Notes under the pieces: generated by a model
Told to the model about the DNA's origin: nothing
Seen by the model: the letters and a program-made list of their open reading frames with translations, nothing else
The model's database searches: none
In this document: piece after piece, positions 44,601 through 56,214 of the stretch
Layout of the letters: each line of letters opens with the position of its first letter
How positions within the stretch are numbered: position 1 is the stretch's first letter
Translations under genes and position numbers: made by a program
DNA from: Ephydatia muelleri
Lineage: Eukaryota; Porifera; Demospongiae; Spongillida; Spongillidae
Reading direction: 5' to 3'
Assembly: GCA_013339895.1 (NCBI GenBank)
Contig: JABACO010000006.1
Coordinates: 12,822,126 to 12,886,125, forward strand
DNA length: 64,000 nucleotides

Positions 44601-47600
44601 AGAAACAATTGCAGTCCAAGACGAAGGAGAGATGAGTGTTGAATTTAGTGAATCTAATGATGATGAGCCACATGCCCATTTGAAACTTTCTGACAAGAAA
44701 ATTGGGAAAGGATGGAAGCTTATACCTTTTGCGGCTCCAACTAAGGCAAGTGATTGCAATTAAAAACTTCATAGACATGTAGTAACTGTAGTACCCACAG
44801 AATTTGCAAGATTGTACATGTATGAAAGTACAACCCATCGGTGCTTTTAGAATACCAACACTCATTTTTATATAATACTTTTAATATACTCTTATTTCTA
44901 CAGATAATGAAAAAAGAGGTTGATGAGTTTGGAAAGGGAAAGCAACTTCCACGGTGCATTTTTAGTATAAAGTGGACTGAGCATGGTGAACCCATCGAAC
45001 ATGATGAAGTAATCCAAATCGATGGAACCATAAGACCTATCTTTATAACAGTGGAGTGTGTGGCACCAGGTATGTATGAGTTACCATTCCATAACACGAA
45101 TGTTATACAGTGTTGAGTTATGTACTTACATGTATTTATGTAATATAACTTCCTTCTGGCATCAACTCTCATACCAGCTTATGATTTATTTAGCAATAGT
45201 CCGGTTTTGTACAGTTGTGAACATAAATATACCGGCCGTAGTCGCATAAAATACGTCACGTAATTAGTGAGGATTAACGGCCGAAGGCGCATAAATGCGA
45301 CTCAATAACATATTGGTAGGGTGTGTAACCAGTTATCAGGTTATTCGGGTTATTCGGATATTCGCAAAAACCTATCCGTTCGAATAGCAATTTAGCATTA
45401 CTCGGAAAAATGGATTAGTGAATTTTATCTATTCGAAATAACCGGTTTATGTTTCTCCATTCGGAGGTACTTAGGTATTCGTCGTCAGCATCGACGATTC
45501 GCCCATTATTCGAATACCGTTTTATACTAATATCCGGATATGATTTTCAACAGAGTATTTCATAATTAGAGTTTTATATATAAAGATACGTCACTGTTGT
45601 TTTTACTATTTATACATACAGAATAATTCAATAGGCATTGAGTAAATAGATAGTAATATAATACTAAATATTTAATGCGCATCAATTGGGGTTACAAAAT
45701 ATACAGCGAGTACTAGCTCAATGCTTTTATCATCGTCTTCAAGTAAGTAACGAAGTTCATTAGTATATGCCACGAGTTGTGTTTATATGTAGTAGCAATA
45801 CGTTTATGTAGTACTAGTATTGCATTGTTTTATTGGTACATATCGGAGTATTGCGCTAGCGAGTGTAATAGAATGTCATACTTCTTACCCACTTCAAATA
45901 AGTATCCGCGCTCTGTTTGCGTATGTGTAGGAATTGGAGAGCATTACGCAATTATACTGATGGGAAATTTGATATGCATTTATAGCGAGAACGTGAATGG
46001 AGTGTTGAGAAATGATTGTAAGTGGAGTACGTTATTGTACGTGATGTGGGGTGAGTTTTTAATGGTGATGTCGGTATCAGTGGTTAGTGTTGGATGGTTA
46101 GGTTTACATTACTATTGATATGTACAAGTACCTGGTAAAGACATACAATTTATTAAACTATATATGACAAACACATGCTACTGTAGACCTTTGTGTCTCT
46201 GTGTATTCAACTGACATGCATAGCTCTAGTTTGGTGCGAGACCAGGTGGATTTCTGTGCAGACATAAATTATCTTCTCAGTGTGCACTCCACAAGCACCA
46301 TAACCTGAATAACCTAGGTATTCGGCAGGAAATTTGGCAAAACCTATTGATTTTGTTTTTTAAACTATTTGGAAAATTCGATTTTCAGATCCATAAAAAC
46401 CTGAAAAATCGATTAGTGTTTTAAAAGTATTCGGAAAAATCGATTTTCATTATGCAGGGGAGGTTACACACCCTACATATTGACGTTTAGCCACTTACCA
46501 CTAGTATCGCGTACGTCCAACTGTTAACACAGTCACAGAATAACACAACCTAGTTGTCCAGCTGCTAGAAATACGGCTGATGGCGGCTCATTTGCATAAT
46601 ACATTTTTACTCAGTTACGGTTTAAAAGTTAGAAGTGGATTGTAGCCTTGTGGTTACTGTCATATCGAAAATAAAAGCTTGAGGTATGTGCGACAGAGCG
46701 TATCCACCACAACAATTAATTCAATTAGAAATAACCAAACGAATTAAGACTGTGGTGCAGGAGGTGGTGCCAGTAGTGATGGAAACGGCATGAGCTAATG
46801 GCATCTGGAAGTGGTTCAGAACGAAAATAAAGCAACGTGGGTTGGAATCCTATAGGCAAGAGATGGATACGCATCACTAACAATCACCATCTCCAACATC
46901 CCACACACCCCACAGCATTCCACACCACTTTCAATCCTATCACATCTCACACACCACCACTATCCCTGCATCACCACACTTAACCCTCCGACACCTCATA
47001 CAATCCTATCACTCACAGCATTTCTAATACCCCTCATCCTCCAACGCCTACATGCCCTCCACCCCCTCAACCCTCCAACACCCAAACACACCAACACCCC
47101 TCTAATCTTCTCCTACACCACCACACCTGCAATGCCCATACACACGCTCCAACACCCTAGCATAACCCTCCAACACCCTACATACGCCTCCAACACCCTA
47201 CAACGCACCCTCGCAACACCCTCACATACCCCTCCAAACACCTACACATCCTACCAACACCCTACCACATCATCCAACACCTTACACACCCGCCAACACC
47301 CTACACACACGACCTCTCCAAACACCTACACATCCTCAACACCCTACCAATCATCAACACACTTACACACCCTCCAACACCCTACACAACCTCCAACACC
47401 CTACGACAACCCTCCATACACCCTACACCCACATCCCTACACATCACCAACACCTACACATCATCCAGACCTACACACCGCCATCACCCTACACAACCCT
47501 CAATACCACCCCTCCCCCCCTCCACACACCCTACCATCATCCACCCTACCACCTCCACACCCACACACCCTGCCAATACTCTACAACACCCTCCAACCTA

Positions 47601-50600
47601 CTCCTACACCACACATCACATCCCCCCTCCAATGCCCAGTGCCCGGATTTAGGGGGGGGCAAACGGGCGGCTGCCCAGGGCCCACGGCTTTTTGAGGGGG
47701 CCCCCACCGTTCTCATAATAATGATATTCATGTTTTTTTGGTGGTGAAAGGTCATTCTCTCGATTGGCACTTTTAAAAAACAAATTAAGAACAACTATGA
47801 GCGAAGATCGTCTGAACTATCTTGCAATAATGAGTATAGAATCTGATATAACCAAACAACTAGATTATTCAGATGTGATAAATGAATTTGCTAATGCAAA
47901 GTCTAGGAAACGCTGTTTTCAGAAATAGATTACGTTCCTAAACTTCCTAATTTCATATTGTGTGTGATACTACCAGTCCATTGCCTGCAAGTGTATGAAG
48001 TGTTTGTGTAATTGTTACATTAATTGTGTATTATTTCAGTATGCATGTCTGATGGGTTAAATAGTGGGGGGGGGGGGGGGGGGGGGCCACCAAGTATAAT
48101 TGCCCAGGGCCCACGACTGTCTAAATCCGGCGCTGCCAATGCCCCAAACACACCACCCAACACCCTCCACCCCATCTCACGCACCCCCTCCACCCTCCCA
48201 CACCAGGGTGTAGAAGGGTGGAGGAGTGTGTAAGTGATGTGTAGGGTGGTGGTGATGTGGACGGACATCAGCTCTACCCTCCTACACAACACAACACCTC
48301 CACTCTCCAACACCCATACACTACCTCCACTTGCCAATACCCATACACGACCTCCACCCTCCAACACCTACACACTACCTCCACCCTCCAACACCTACAC
48401 ACTACCTCCACCATCCAACACCCATACACTACCTCCACTTGCCAACACCCATACACCACCTCCACCCTCCAACACCCATACACCACCTCCACCCTCCAAC
48501 ACCCATACACTACCTCCACTTGCCAACACCCATACACCACCTCCACCCTCCAACACCCATACACCACCTCCACCCTCCAACACCTATACACTACCTCCAC
48601 TTGCCAACACCCATACACCACCTCCACCCTCCAACAAACCCTTCCAATCCTACATACCATGTCATAAAATCTTTTTACATATACCCCACACACCACTTCC
48701 AACAGCCAAGCTAGCAACCCTCCAACATCACACACAGGCACTTACAAACAACACACACATATATACACACAAAACACACACACCGGCACACAACACACAC
48801 ATGCATACACAAATAAAACACAGGCACACACACATACAAGACAACACACACACACCTGCATACAGATGTACGCACACACATACACACACAATACACATGT
48901 CACAATACACACACACAATACACAAGACACATGTCACAACACACACATGCATACACACACACAGCACACAATATACAACACACATACACACAACACACAT
49001 GTGCATACACACATGCAATATTATCCCACCCACACATTCCCCCAACACTCCAATAACCCACTTACAATCTTCCAACACTCCATCTACCATCCAACATCAC
49101 TATAACACACCGGTTACAATGCTATAAATACCTTTATACAACTCTAACCCTGTCACCTCACACTATATACAATCATATTACAGCACCAACAATCTCCAAT
49201 AGCTCACACACCACTCCAAATACCAAGCTAGATGCGTATGCTGATAGAAATTGTATGCGTGCAATATTTAGAACTTACTTCAAAATGGGTTATCTGCTGT
49301 CGTCGTTTTTCAGACTCTAGAGTGGAACAATATCACACTTTTATTATAAGAAACACTACAAAGGACCCCTTACTTTGTACTCCGAGTGAGAAACAGAGCA
49401 TTCAGTCTCTGCCAAAGTAGCGCTGATTTCACCACATTGCGTATTTTGTACACGAGCGCGACCGATAGAAAAACCGAGATCGCGACCACGCAACGGTATG
49501 AAAATATGCCTTAGCATGTATACAAATGGTAGAATGTGACTTTCCCATACAAATCCTGCTCCTGCATGTAGCTCGAAGACCATACGTTACGAAACAGAAG
49601 ATACAAACATTTTCATGACTGATAATACAAATCTCATTAGGAAGGCACCCTCATCCCATTATGTTAAATGAAATTGTTAAAACCATTTGGTTTGAGATAC
49701 TACAGTAGCTGTTACTTATGTCCATCTTTTTATTTCTAAATTCGGGCCATCACTTGTAATAATAGCAACAGTGCGAAAAATTTGTTTCCCTACATGTACA
49801 ACTATTCAATATATTGTGCAAATGGATGGATTTCATTCTGCTGTTAGACAAGCAATCCATTATGTGTCAGAACCTAGAGGACAATCTGAAACTCATGACA
49901 TTTATGTTTCAACAATTATTTTTTACTGACGATATTAACAATCTATTTTCAGTTGCACAGCCTTCTGCTTCCACTCCATTCGCACTCCAAAGGAATGTGG
50001 AATCATTAGAAGGTACGTATTAAAGCTATATTACCAGATATCAAGAAGGTAAAAACATTTAATTGGCATTGAAAATAAGGAGTTGTTAAGTAGTTTCTTA
50101 GTGACAATTAATAATGCTAGGGTTTACAGTAGTATTAAGATAGTACTACAGTACAAAGGCAGCACAGTTTTTTGCTCGAGCAGTTCTGTTGTAAATGGCA
50201 CGTGCATGTCATTATAGTATCATACAAGTAAATGTAAAAACATTCCATCAATAAATGGCAAGAGTCAAGAGAATTGTAGAAAGCAAGATGGTGAAAGAGA
50301 GGTAATGAATGCAATAAACAAACCCTTTCTTATCATATTGTACTAATGGACATGAGGCTTATTTGTTGTAGCAACAATATTGAAAACATTGTTTTTCTTG
50401 CTTTCTAACCATGCAATGCAGCCATATGTACACTACTGTCACTGGAACGATTTCTCAAATTAGGTAACCATTTTTTAAGTAGTCAAACTCCTGTCAAACC
50501 GGGGAGCTCATTTTCTTGTCTTCAGCCAAGAAACATAACATCATCGTGTTTGCTATACAACATTATCGTTAAGTAAAAAGCTCTGGTTTATCGTTTTCAT

Positions 50601-52859
50601 ATCAGCCCTAACAACACTCAAGCTAATATTATAGTCTAGATGTGGATTTTTCAACTTGTCCTGCAGTCTTGTCAGGGTGTCTGTCCTTGTCTTTGTGTAA
50701 ACTGACATGCCACACACCCAATGATACAATAATGTGTGTTATTCTTGACTTGCACATGCCCATGATATTAATGATGAAGTTATCAAGCTGAGCAACTTTC
50801 AGCTAGAACACGTACAATGAAAATGCTTATGGTATGCATCAAGATGTCTGCGTAATAATTATAGACAAGTTATATTCTGCTTAGAGATACGTGCAGTGTC
50901 ATTGTAAAAATATCATTCTAGCTCTCGTTTGAAGGTTATTACAGTACACATGTTGTGCAAAATAAGCATTGTGCATTATAGCATAATTTGTACATGCTTT
51001 CGTCCAAGCATCTGTGAACACTGTTTACTTCTTACATAAAGTTATGTATGTTTCCTTGACAGTTCTTATTGCCTCCTTTTGTTAATTTATTTGATGCTGG
51101 ATGAAATGAAGAATATTTTATTTGAACTGCCCAAATTCACTACTCATATAACATGGTCCATTATTTGGCAAGCTGCACTGAGACTTCCAGATGGTCCCCA
51201 TATGTTTACCTCTAAACATAGTTCGTAATGTTCACACTGTAATGCTATTCAGTGATGAATTGCTGCAAGGTACCGGTATGCACAAGCTTAATACTATGGT
51301 AGAAGCTGCTCGGAACGTTCACTTGGTGAACTAAACAGTGTGTAGGTTAGATTAGAATGATGAGGAAGCTGGAAAGAAGGCAAAATTTGCATATTATGCT
51401 ATTGAGCTGTTGTCAAGAATATAAAACGCTATATCACAACTGAACTTTCAAGACATGTTAGCGATCCTGTGGCAGTAATATGCCAGCAGGAGGCGAGTTG
51501 GGTTGCTGGTTAAAATAGATGTGGTGTGTGAGTCTGTGAATGTGTATCCATCATTACGTGTGGACATGTATGTATGTATGTACCTTGAGTACTAACTTCC
51601 CACTATATGATACGTAATTTAGATTATCTTTGATACTTTACAATTTAAAACATTATGCAATGACTACATCCAAGACACAGAAAGCTGCTCAGCAACTAGT
51701 TATTTAACCATGCTACGTAAACTTCAAATCTGTTACAATTGCTGCAGAAATTTAAAGTAGTAACTTGCCACGAGGAATTTTAATACCTAAATGTATAAAA
51801 CGGCTGCCTAGGTTAAGATTTTCATAGTTCGTATGTGTACCTTGTTATTACCTGCACATTTCAGAACTGAAAGTAATTATCTTGAAACATAGAACTCCAA
51901 ATTTTGAATCTATAGCTAGTACTATGCACACAAATATGGGCATCAGTTGTACATAAGTAACTACATGGCAAAAGTGAATGTTAGAATCTGCTTGCTTCAT
52001 TCCTTTTTTACAAACAGAATTCCCTTGACTGATCTAGATAGCTTCTGCCAGTGGGTATATGAATCAAGAAAGTTACGCTCTGGCAGAGACATCACCTGCC
52101 TACTGGCAGGGTGCAAATAAACCTTCCACACGTTTAATGTAGGAGAAAGTTAATATGATAAGCTACTTACATGTGTGATACTAGTAGTACAAAATGCGCA
52201 TGAACCCTAATGGTACACTTTTTTTTTTCGGAAGTTATACATGTGTCAACTGTAATATGGATCAGCACTAATGTACGTTCAAAAAATACATGTACAGTGA
52301 AAGAGTCCAAGTGACAACTAGGTATAGTTCGTCACCATTTCAGGCCTAGGACAGGACTGGCTTTGTGCATTGCCAATGTGAGCATTTAAAAATTATTACA
52401 ATGCATCATCCCAATTACTACTTCTAAATCTTTCTAAATCCATGTTTATAATCCTTCTTGAAGTGTTAGGAATTCTATGTCAGTAGTACAGATAGAATAT
52501 AACTGTATTTGCTCAATTTGTTGCAACTCTTTAGGTGTACAATATGCAATGTAAACAGTGTGTGTAGATGTGAAGAATATTATCTTTTGCAGTGAAGACA
52601 ATTTGTGATGCTGATATAGTTAGAGTTGCAGGGGAACTACCAGAGTGGCAGTCTGTAGCAGATAAAACTAGACATGGGATCTCAATATATTACTGATATT
52701 GAAACCAATCATAGAGATGAAGAAAGTCGAAGAAAAGCATTTTTGAGAATGTGGATTGGCAGAGATGGAAGTGCAGCAACCTATAAAAAACTTTGTGATG
52801 CACTCATATCGTTGAACAGAAAGAAAGCAGCTGAGAGAATAAGTAACATTGCTCAATAA
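40756..52859 (+). CDS. Kelch-ZU5-(UPA-like)-Death protein, Death exon frameshifted
   Basis: Exons 40756-41310 (ATG, 185 codons), 42179-42455, 43104-43684, 44593-44745, 44904-45069, 49953-50012 and 52593-52859 fit by phase. Residues 1-277 are Kelch repeats ([39 protein letters not shown]). Residues about 285-440 form a ZU5 domain ([35 protein letters not shown]). Residues 472-577 lie where UPA sits in ZU5-UPA-Death proteins such as UNC5, PIDD and ankyrin (assignment by position). The last exon is a Death domain ([13 protein letters not shown] ... [20 protein letters not shown]), but GATAAAACTAG carries one extra base so the two halves are in different frames. Intron 44746-44903 starts with GC. 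Long introns (4.9 and 2.6 kb) hold mobile elements. Inferred intracellular adaptor. Confidence 0.78.
41584..41692. repeat. (GT)n microsatellite in Kelch intron 1
   Basis: About 50 GT units with one GCGT. It is homologous to 2081-2240. Sequence from 41320 to 42178 is CA/GT-rich intron. Confidence 0.95.
42560..42910. repeat. Two direct copies of fold-back MITE arm
   Basis: TTAGACCCTTGTTTCCTTGC, TTTACACCACTATTGC and CACCCACTTTCTCAGAGAATG occur at about 42625-42705 and again at 42810-42890. They are related to the arms at 35543-35828 and 31170-31390. They lie in the intron between Kelch and ZU5 exons. Confidence 0.7.
43970..44217. mobile_element. MITE with ATATGGGATTGTTTCCG inverted ends
   Basis: Left ATATGGGATTGTTTCCGTGA plus AAAGGGACCTAA; right TTAGGTCCCTTTTTGCGGAA plus ACGATCTCATAT in inverse. 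248 bp, non-coding. It appears to be the source of the dispersed family seen at 15690, 16741, 18465 and elsewhere. A further partial copy precedes it at about 43860-43925. Confidence 0.75.
45316..46476. mobile_element. 1.16-kb inverted-repeat element in intron
   Basis: The left end GTAGGGTGTGTAACC is matched by the inverse GGTTACACACCCTAC at the right. ATATTG flanks both sides (45310-45315 and 46477-46482). Inner arms share TTATTCGG / TTCGAATA and AAACCTA motifs. A 113-residue frame at 45777-46118 is hydrophobic and unrecognised, so a transposase cannot be claimed. Confidence 0.7.
46880..47628. repeat. Degenerate CCAACACCCTACAC minisatellite
   Basis: Irregular units of CCTCCAACACCCTACACA with many substitutions, strongly C/A-biased on the plus strand. 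It is the target of the hAT element. The Thr/Pro/His-rich frame at 47132-47695 is its translation. Confidence 0.85.
47637..48135 (+). mobile_element. hAT deletion derivative, 8-bp target duplication
   Basis: The left tip CAGTGCCCGGATTTAGG is inverted as CTAAATCCGGCGCTG at the right. The 8-bp CCAATGCC is present at 47629-47636 and 48136-48143, the hAT target length. GCCCAGGGCCCACG occurs near both ends, with G runs. Total 499 bp, carrying only the transposase C-terminus. Confidence 0.9.
47746..47928 (+). pseudogene. hAT transposase C-terminal dimerisation segment
   Basis: The frame from 47746 reads [20 protein letters not shown], then [20 protein letters not shown] and [13 protein letters not shown] before TAG. 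The ERSFS-x-L-x-LLKN-x-LR-x-TM-x-x-RL-x-x-L pattern is the conserved C-terminal hAT dimerisation region (ZMYM1-like group). The catalytic part is deleted, so this is a non-autonomous remnant. Confidence 0.85.
48144..49020. repeat. 27-bp minisatellite then CA-rich tract
   Basis: About 48290-48640 is a 27-base repeat (CCAACACCCATACACCACCT plus CCACCCT) in about twelve units with variants. 48700-49020 is CA-rich microsatellite-like DNA (ACACACATACACAC). Long Pro/Thr/His frames here, including 48234-49127, are repeat translations. All lies inside the intron 45070-49952. Confidence 0.85.
50013..52592 (+). other. Intron of Kelch-ZU5-Death gene, no feature seen
   Basis: 2.6 kb of AT-rich sequence between exons 49953-50012 and 52593-52859. 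No exon, repeat array or inverted-repeat element is recognised. A small (GTAT)n tract is near 51567. Confidence 0.5.
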
Positions 52860-53334
52860 GAATTTTTACTGTAAATCCAAGTTTTATATTATAATGCTGT
52901 ACTATCTATGTACGTGTATACTGTATATACATAATTATATATGCATGGCTGTGTGTTTGTGCAAATAAGCCATATGGTTTGCAAGGGATTTATGAGAAAG
53001 GAATAGACATTTAAAAAACCTTGGCATTAATCAATTGATATACATGTATGGCTAAAACTAATAAATTTTAATGCCCACACATAGTTAAATTACATTAACA
53101 ATACATTACTATAAGTTTATTCGTGCATAAGAATAGAGTGCACTTGAACAATTTATTACCCTTTGCAAGGATATGCAGCTTGTAACACATGAAAAACACA
53201 CATTTCCACTGATTCAAGTAATAACAATCAAATCAATAATCAGAATAGCTGCAACAAGCAGTAGAAGGATCATCTTGCACGAAATTCAATGGATCAATTC
53301 ATTATCGATCCGGCGTGAAGTGCAAGTGGAATTG

Positions 53335-53553
53335 GTTATAAATTGGAACGCCTCTCTCACGTCTCATTCATCAGTTTATTCGGAGCGAACAGAACAGAGG
53401 TCGTTAGCAAGAAGGGAGAGAAGGCCAAGGTTCCCGGAGAGAAGGGCAAGAAGAAGAAGCTCCGCAAGGAGAGCTACTCCATCTACATCTACAAGGTGAT
53501 GAAGCAGGTCCACCCTGATACGGCCCTCTCCAGCAAGGCCATGTCCATCATGT
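53335..53553 (+). pseudogene. Histone H2B 5' fragment with TATA promoter
   Basis: The frame from about 53400 reads [20 protein letters not shown], then [20 protein letters not shown], then [11 protein letters not shown]. This is the N-terminal tail and alpha-1 helix of H2B. It stops abruptly at 53552 and is followed by unrelated sequence (TTACAATAG), so the rest of the fold and the C-terminus are missing. No in-frame ATG precedes it: the expected start position reads AGAGGTCGTT. A TATAAATT box lies at 53337-53344, about 60 bases upstream, as in replication-dependent histone promoters. It is a truncated gene copy. Confidence 0.8.
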
Positions 53554-53599
53554 TACAATAGATTATGTAGCTCCTAGCAAGGCAGAGATGGAATTCCAA

Positions 53600-53924
53600 T
53601 CAGCACAAGTCTACCACAGTCTCAGAGTGCTGGTCCTCTTCAACAATGGATAGCTCCTCGATACTGAGTGTGGAGTGGGGTATTGTCACTGCCCCGCTAG
53701 TAGCAGTGTAAAGAGTGGAGGGTGTGGAGAGGGAAGGTGGGGTGGGGGAGATGGGCCGAACTTCATCTGTTGGCATGGCAACTGTTGTGACAGTGGGTAT
53801 TGTCAAAGGCGATTCGTCTGGGAGTTTGAAGCAATTAGGGGAATGTGGGGGAGGTGGACACAGGATAGTCTGAGGACTGGCCACTATCAGATGACTCCAC
53901 TCCTTGCTCAACCCCTGGCTCCAG

Positions 53925-53957
<33 letters not shown>

Positions 53958-54124
53958 GGGGGGGCTGGGAGGAGAGGGGGAGGAGAGTGTAGATTTGAGC
54001 ATTTGAGGGAGGGATAACAGAAGATATGGAATTGGGGTGGGGAGGAGGGAAGGCTGTACTCTGAGGTGGTCTTTGTGGGCTCTGGAAAGACATTTTGAAA
54101 GTGAAAATGAATGAGACACATCAT
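53600..54124 (-). other. Possible proline-rich terminal exon, minus strand
   Basis: Minus-strand sequence after a TTTCCAG acceptor-like site (about 54083) is Pro/Ser-rich in two frames on either side of a homopolymer (53925-53956, about 31 G on plus). It ends in a plausible tail (LSIEELSIVEEDQHSETVVD, stop at 53600). Length variation of the homopolymer would decide the frame. No domain is recognised, so it is not called as a gene. Confidence 0.35.
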
Positions 54125-55189
54125 AATAAGATGGTTGACAGAATCAGATAGAAGGTTCCTGTGAGTTGCCCCACCAAAGAAGCAATCCTAATGAGATGTT
54201 TCCTAGCAACACTGGAGCTGTCAGGGCCACTTGTGTACTGATGATGAAGACACTAATAATGCATTCCCTTCTTGGACTAGACTACAGATATGGCATGGGT
54301 ACGATGGTTGGACTAATAGTAGGTCAGGGTTCACTGTTGATATAAGCGGTTCAGCATTGCCCAGAGGGAATATACAAGTGCAGGACTGGGGATGAAGGGA
54401 GGACTGGGGAGGAATGACTTGAGGGCCATTTGTTGTCCAGGTCCAGACCATTTCCCTCCATATTTGCCTCCACATTTGCCTCCACATTTGACTACTGGTA
54501 AATTCATCTATCTGCTTTGATGTGGATTGTGTGAGGGGCAATTCTAGCCACACACACACACCATGCAGATCTGGTCTGGAGCAGTGGCTTCTAGTCATAA
54601 CCCTAGCTATGGGACCCAGGGCCAGCCCCATCAATATCATCCTCCTACCAATCAAGCTAGCTTGATAGCTCAGTGGGCAACTATCTGTTTAAGTGTGCTT
54701 GCATCATTCCATCAAGCTATGAACGGAATTGCAGTTGTGGGTGGAATGGATTGAGCCTGGTTTGTTGTGAGTGGACCCTTCCATCAGATGTTAGGATGCC
54801 AGTGGTGTGTATTGTAGCTTTGGCAGGGTGGTTTGTTAGAAGTGTTGACAGTTAACAGGATTTAATAGTAGGACAGTTGTGGTGTTTGTGGGCTTGTAAG
54901 GCCAGACTAAAGACTGCAATAATAATCTTTAATCAATCACAATAGTACCTCATCATTGTATGCAGCTGGTTGATGAATAGAATGTTTAGGTATTTATCCA
55001 ATAAATGTGAAGGGTCTACATTAAAATTGTAAAGGACCCTACAGAAAGGGTGTTGCTGCGTTTTCATTGTAATGGTCTAGTCTTGGGTGTCACAGTGTGT
55101 TACATAACAAGTATCTGGAGTCTTTGGGGTTGGCTCCATATTGAATGGAACCTATTGGTCCAAGCGGTCACTAGAGGAGGACAGGGACA
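54125..55189. other. No recognised gene
   Basis: A minus-strand frame at 54221-54655 contains three MWRQ-type repeats but no known domain. GATAGCTCAGTGGG at 54665 resembles a tRNA A box but no tRNA can be folded. A short match to 7567 (ACAGTTGTGG, GGGCTTGT) occurs near 54866. Confidence 0.4.
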
Positions 55190-55425
55190 ATGGTGCGGAA
55201 CCACCGATGTGCCCGGCAGGCCACCTAGGGAACACAATGGTGAGGAACCACCAGTGTGCCTGGCAGGCCATCTAGGGAACACAATGGTGAGGAACCACCA
55301 GTGTGCCCGGGAGGCCATCTAGGGAACACAATGGTGAGGAACCACCAGTGTGCCCGGCAGGTCATCTAGGGAACACAATGGTGAGGAACCACCAGTGTGC
55401 CCGGGAGGCCATCTAGGGAACACTT
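55190..55425. repeat. 47-bp tandem repeat, five copies
   Basis: CCACCAGTG positions recur every 47 bases (55201, 55248, 55295, 55342, 55389). The unit is GGAACCACCAGTGTGCCCGG plus CAGGCCATCTAGGGAACACAATGGTGA. Confidence 0.9.
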
Positions 55426-56214
55426 CTTGGTACCTGTGCTGGCAAGTGCAGTGCTCCCCCCACTGAACACAAGTGTCTGTATCGCTAAGAGCTACTACGT
55501 TCTCTTTGATGATGTCGCTAACAGCTACCGCCATCTCTTTGATGATGAGTTACGGCCTGAATTGAATTGCTAAGCAACACGAATTAGCAGCTGCATGCCT
55601 TCAACCACTTGTTCTTAGCTTAGCTCAGGTGGGCTTGATGGGGATACGAGGCAACCATACTAGCTTCCCAGTCCAAACAGATAAGGAAAGAAGGACCATA
55701 CCTGTACACACTATTTGCCTTCCAGCTCTTACTCCATCATCACACCCTCTTCTGGTGCTCAGTGAACAAATGCATACTAGTTCCTGGCAGAAATGAGGTT
55801 GGCTACTGTGGTGGAGCCAGAACTAATGTGTTGGAAGACAGCAATGCATCATTAAACATTCCCTCGGTTGCTAGCTGTCATGAACACTCCTCTAAGAGCC
55901 TATGTATCATAGGGCCTGGGGACCTAGCGATCATGAATGTTCTCAGAAGGCAGGAGGTCCATCCCAATCCAAAATCCTCCTCCTAGCCTTGCAGGCAACA
56001 TATGCCACACCTACCCACAAGCCCAGGCCTGGGGACCAGCTCACCTCTCCCATCCCACAGTCCCCATCCAAGCAGGGCGACGCCCAACCCTTTTCCAGCA
56101 AGAAACACACCCCTCCCACATAACCCACACAGAACAAGGGACACTCCCCTCCCACACAGAACAAGTGATGTGTGTGTGGGAGTAATGTCCATCATTGAAG
56201 AAGCACATAAGTGT

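Noticed and set aside
47132..49127. Pro/Thr/His-rich frames of 187 and 297 residues
   Set aside because: They follow the minisatellites at 46880-47628 and 48290-48640 and lie within an intron of the Kelch-ZU5 gene.
54655..54720. tRNA-like sequence with GATAGCTCAGTGGG A-box
   Set aside because: No B box (GGTTCGANTCC) and no cloverleaf. At best an old tRNA-derived SINE scrap.
55190..55425. Spacer-repeat appearance of the 47-bp array
   Set aside because: Units are repeated over their full length; there are no variable spacers.
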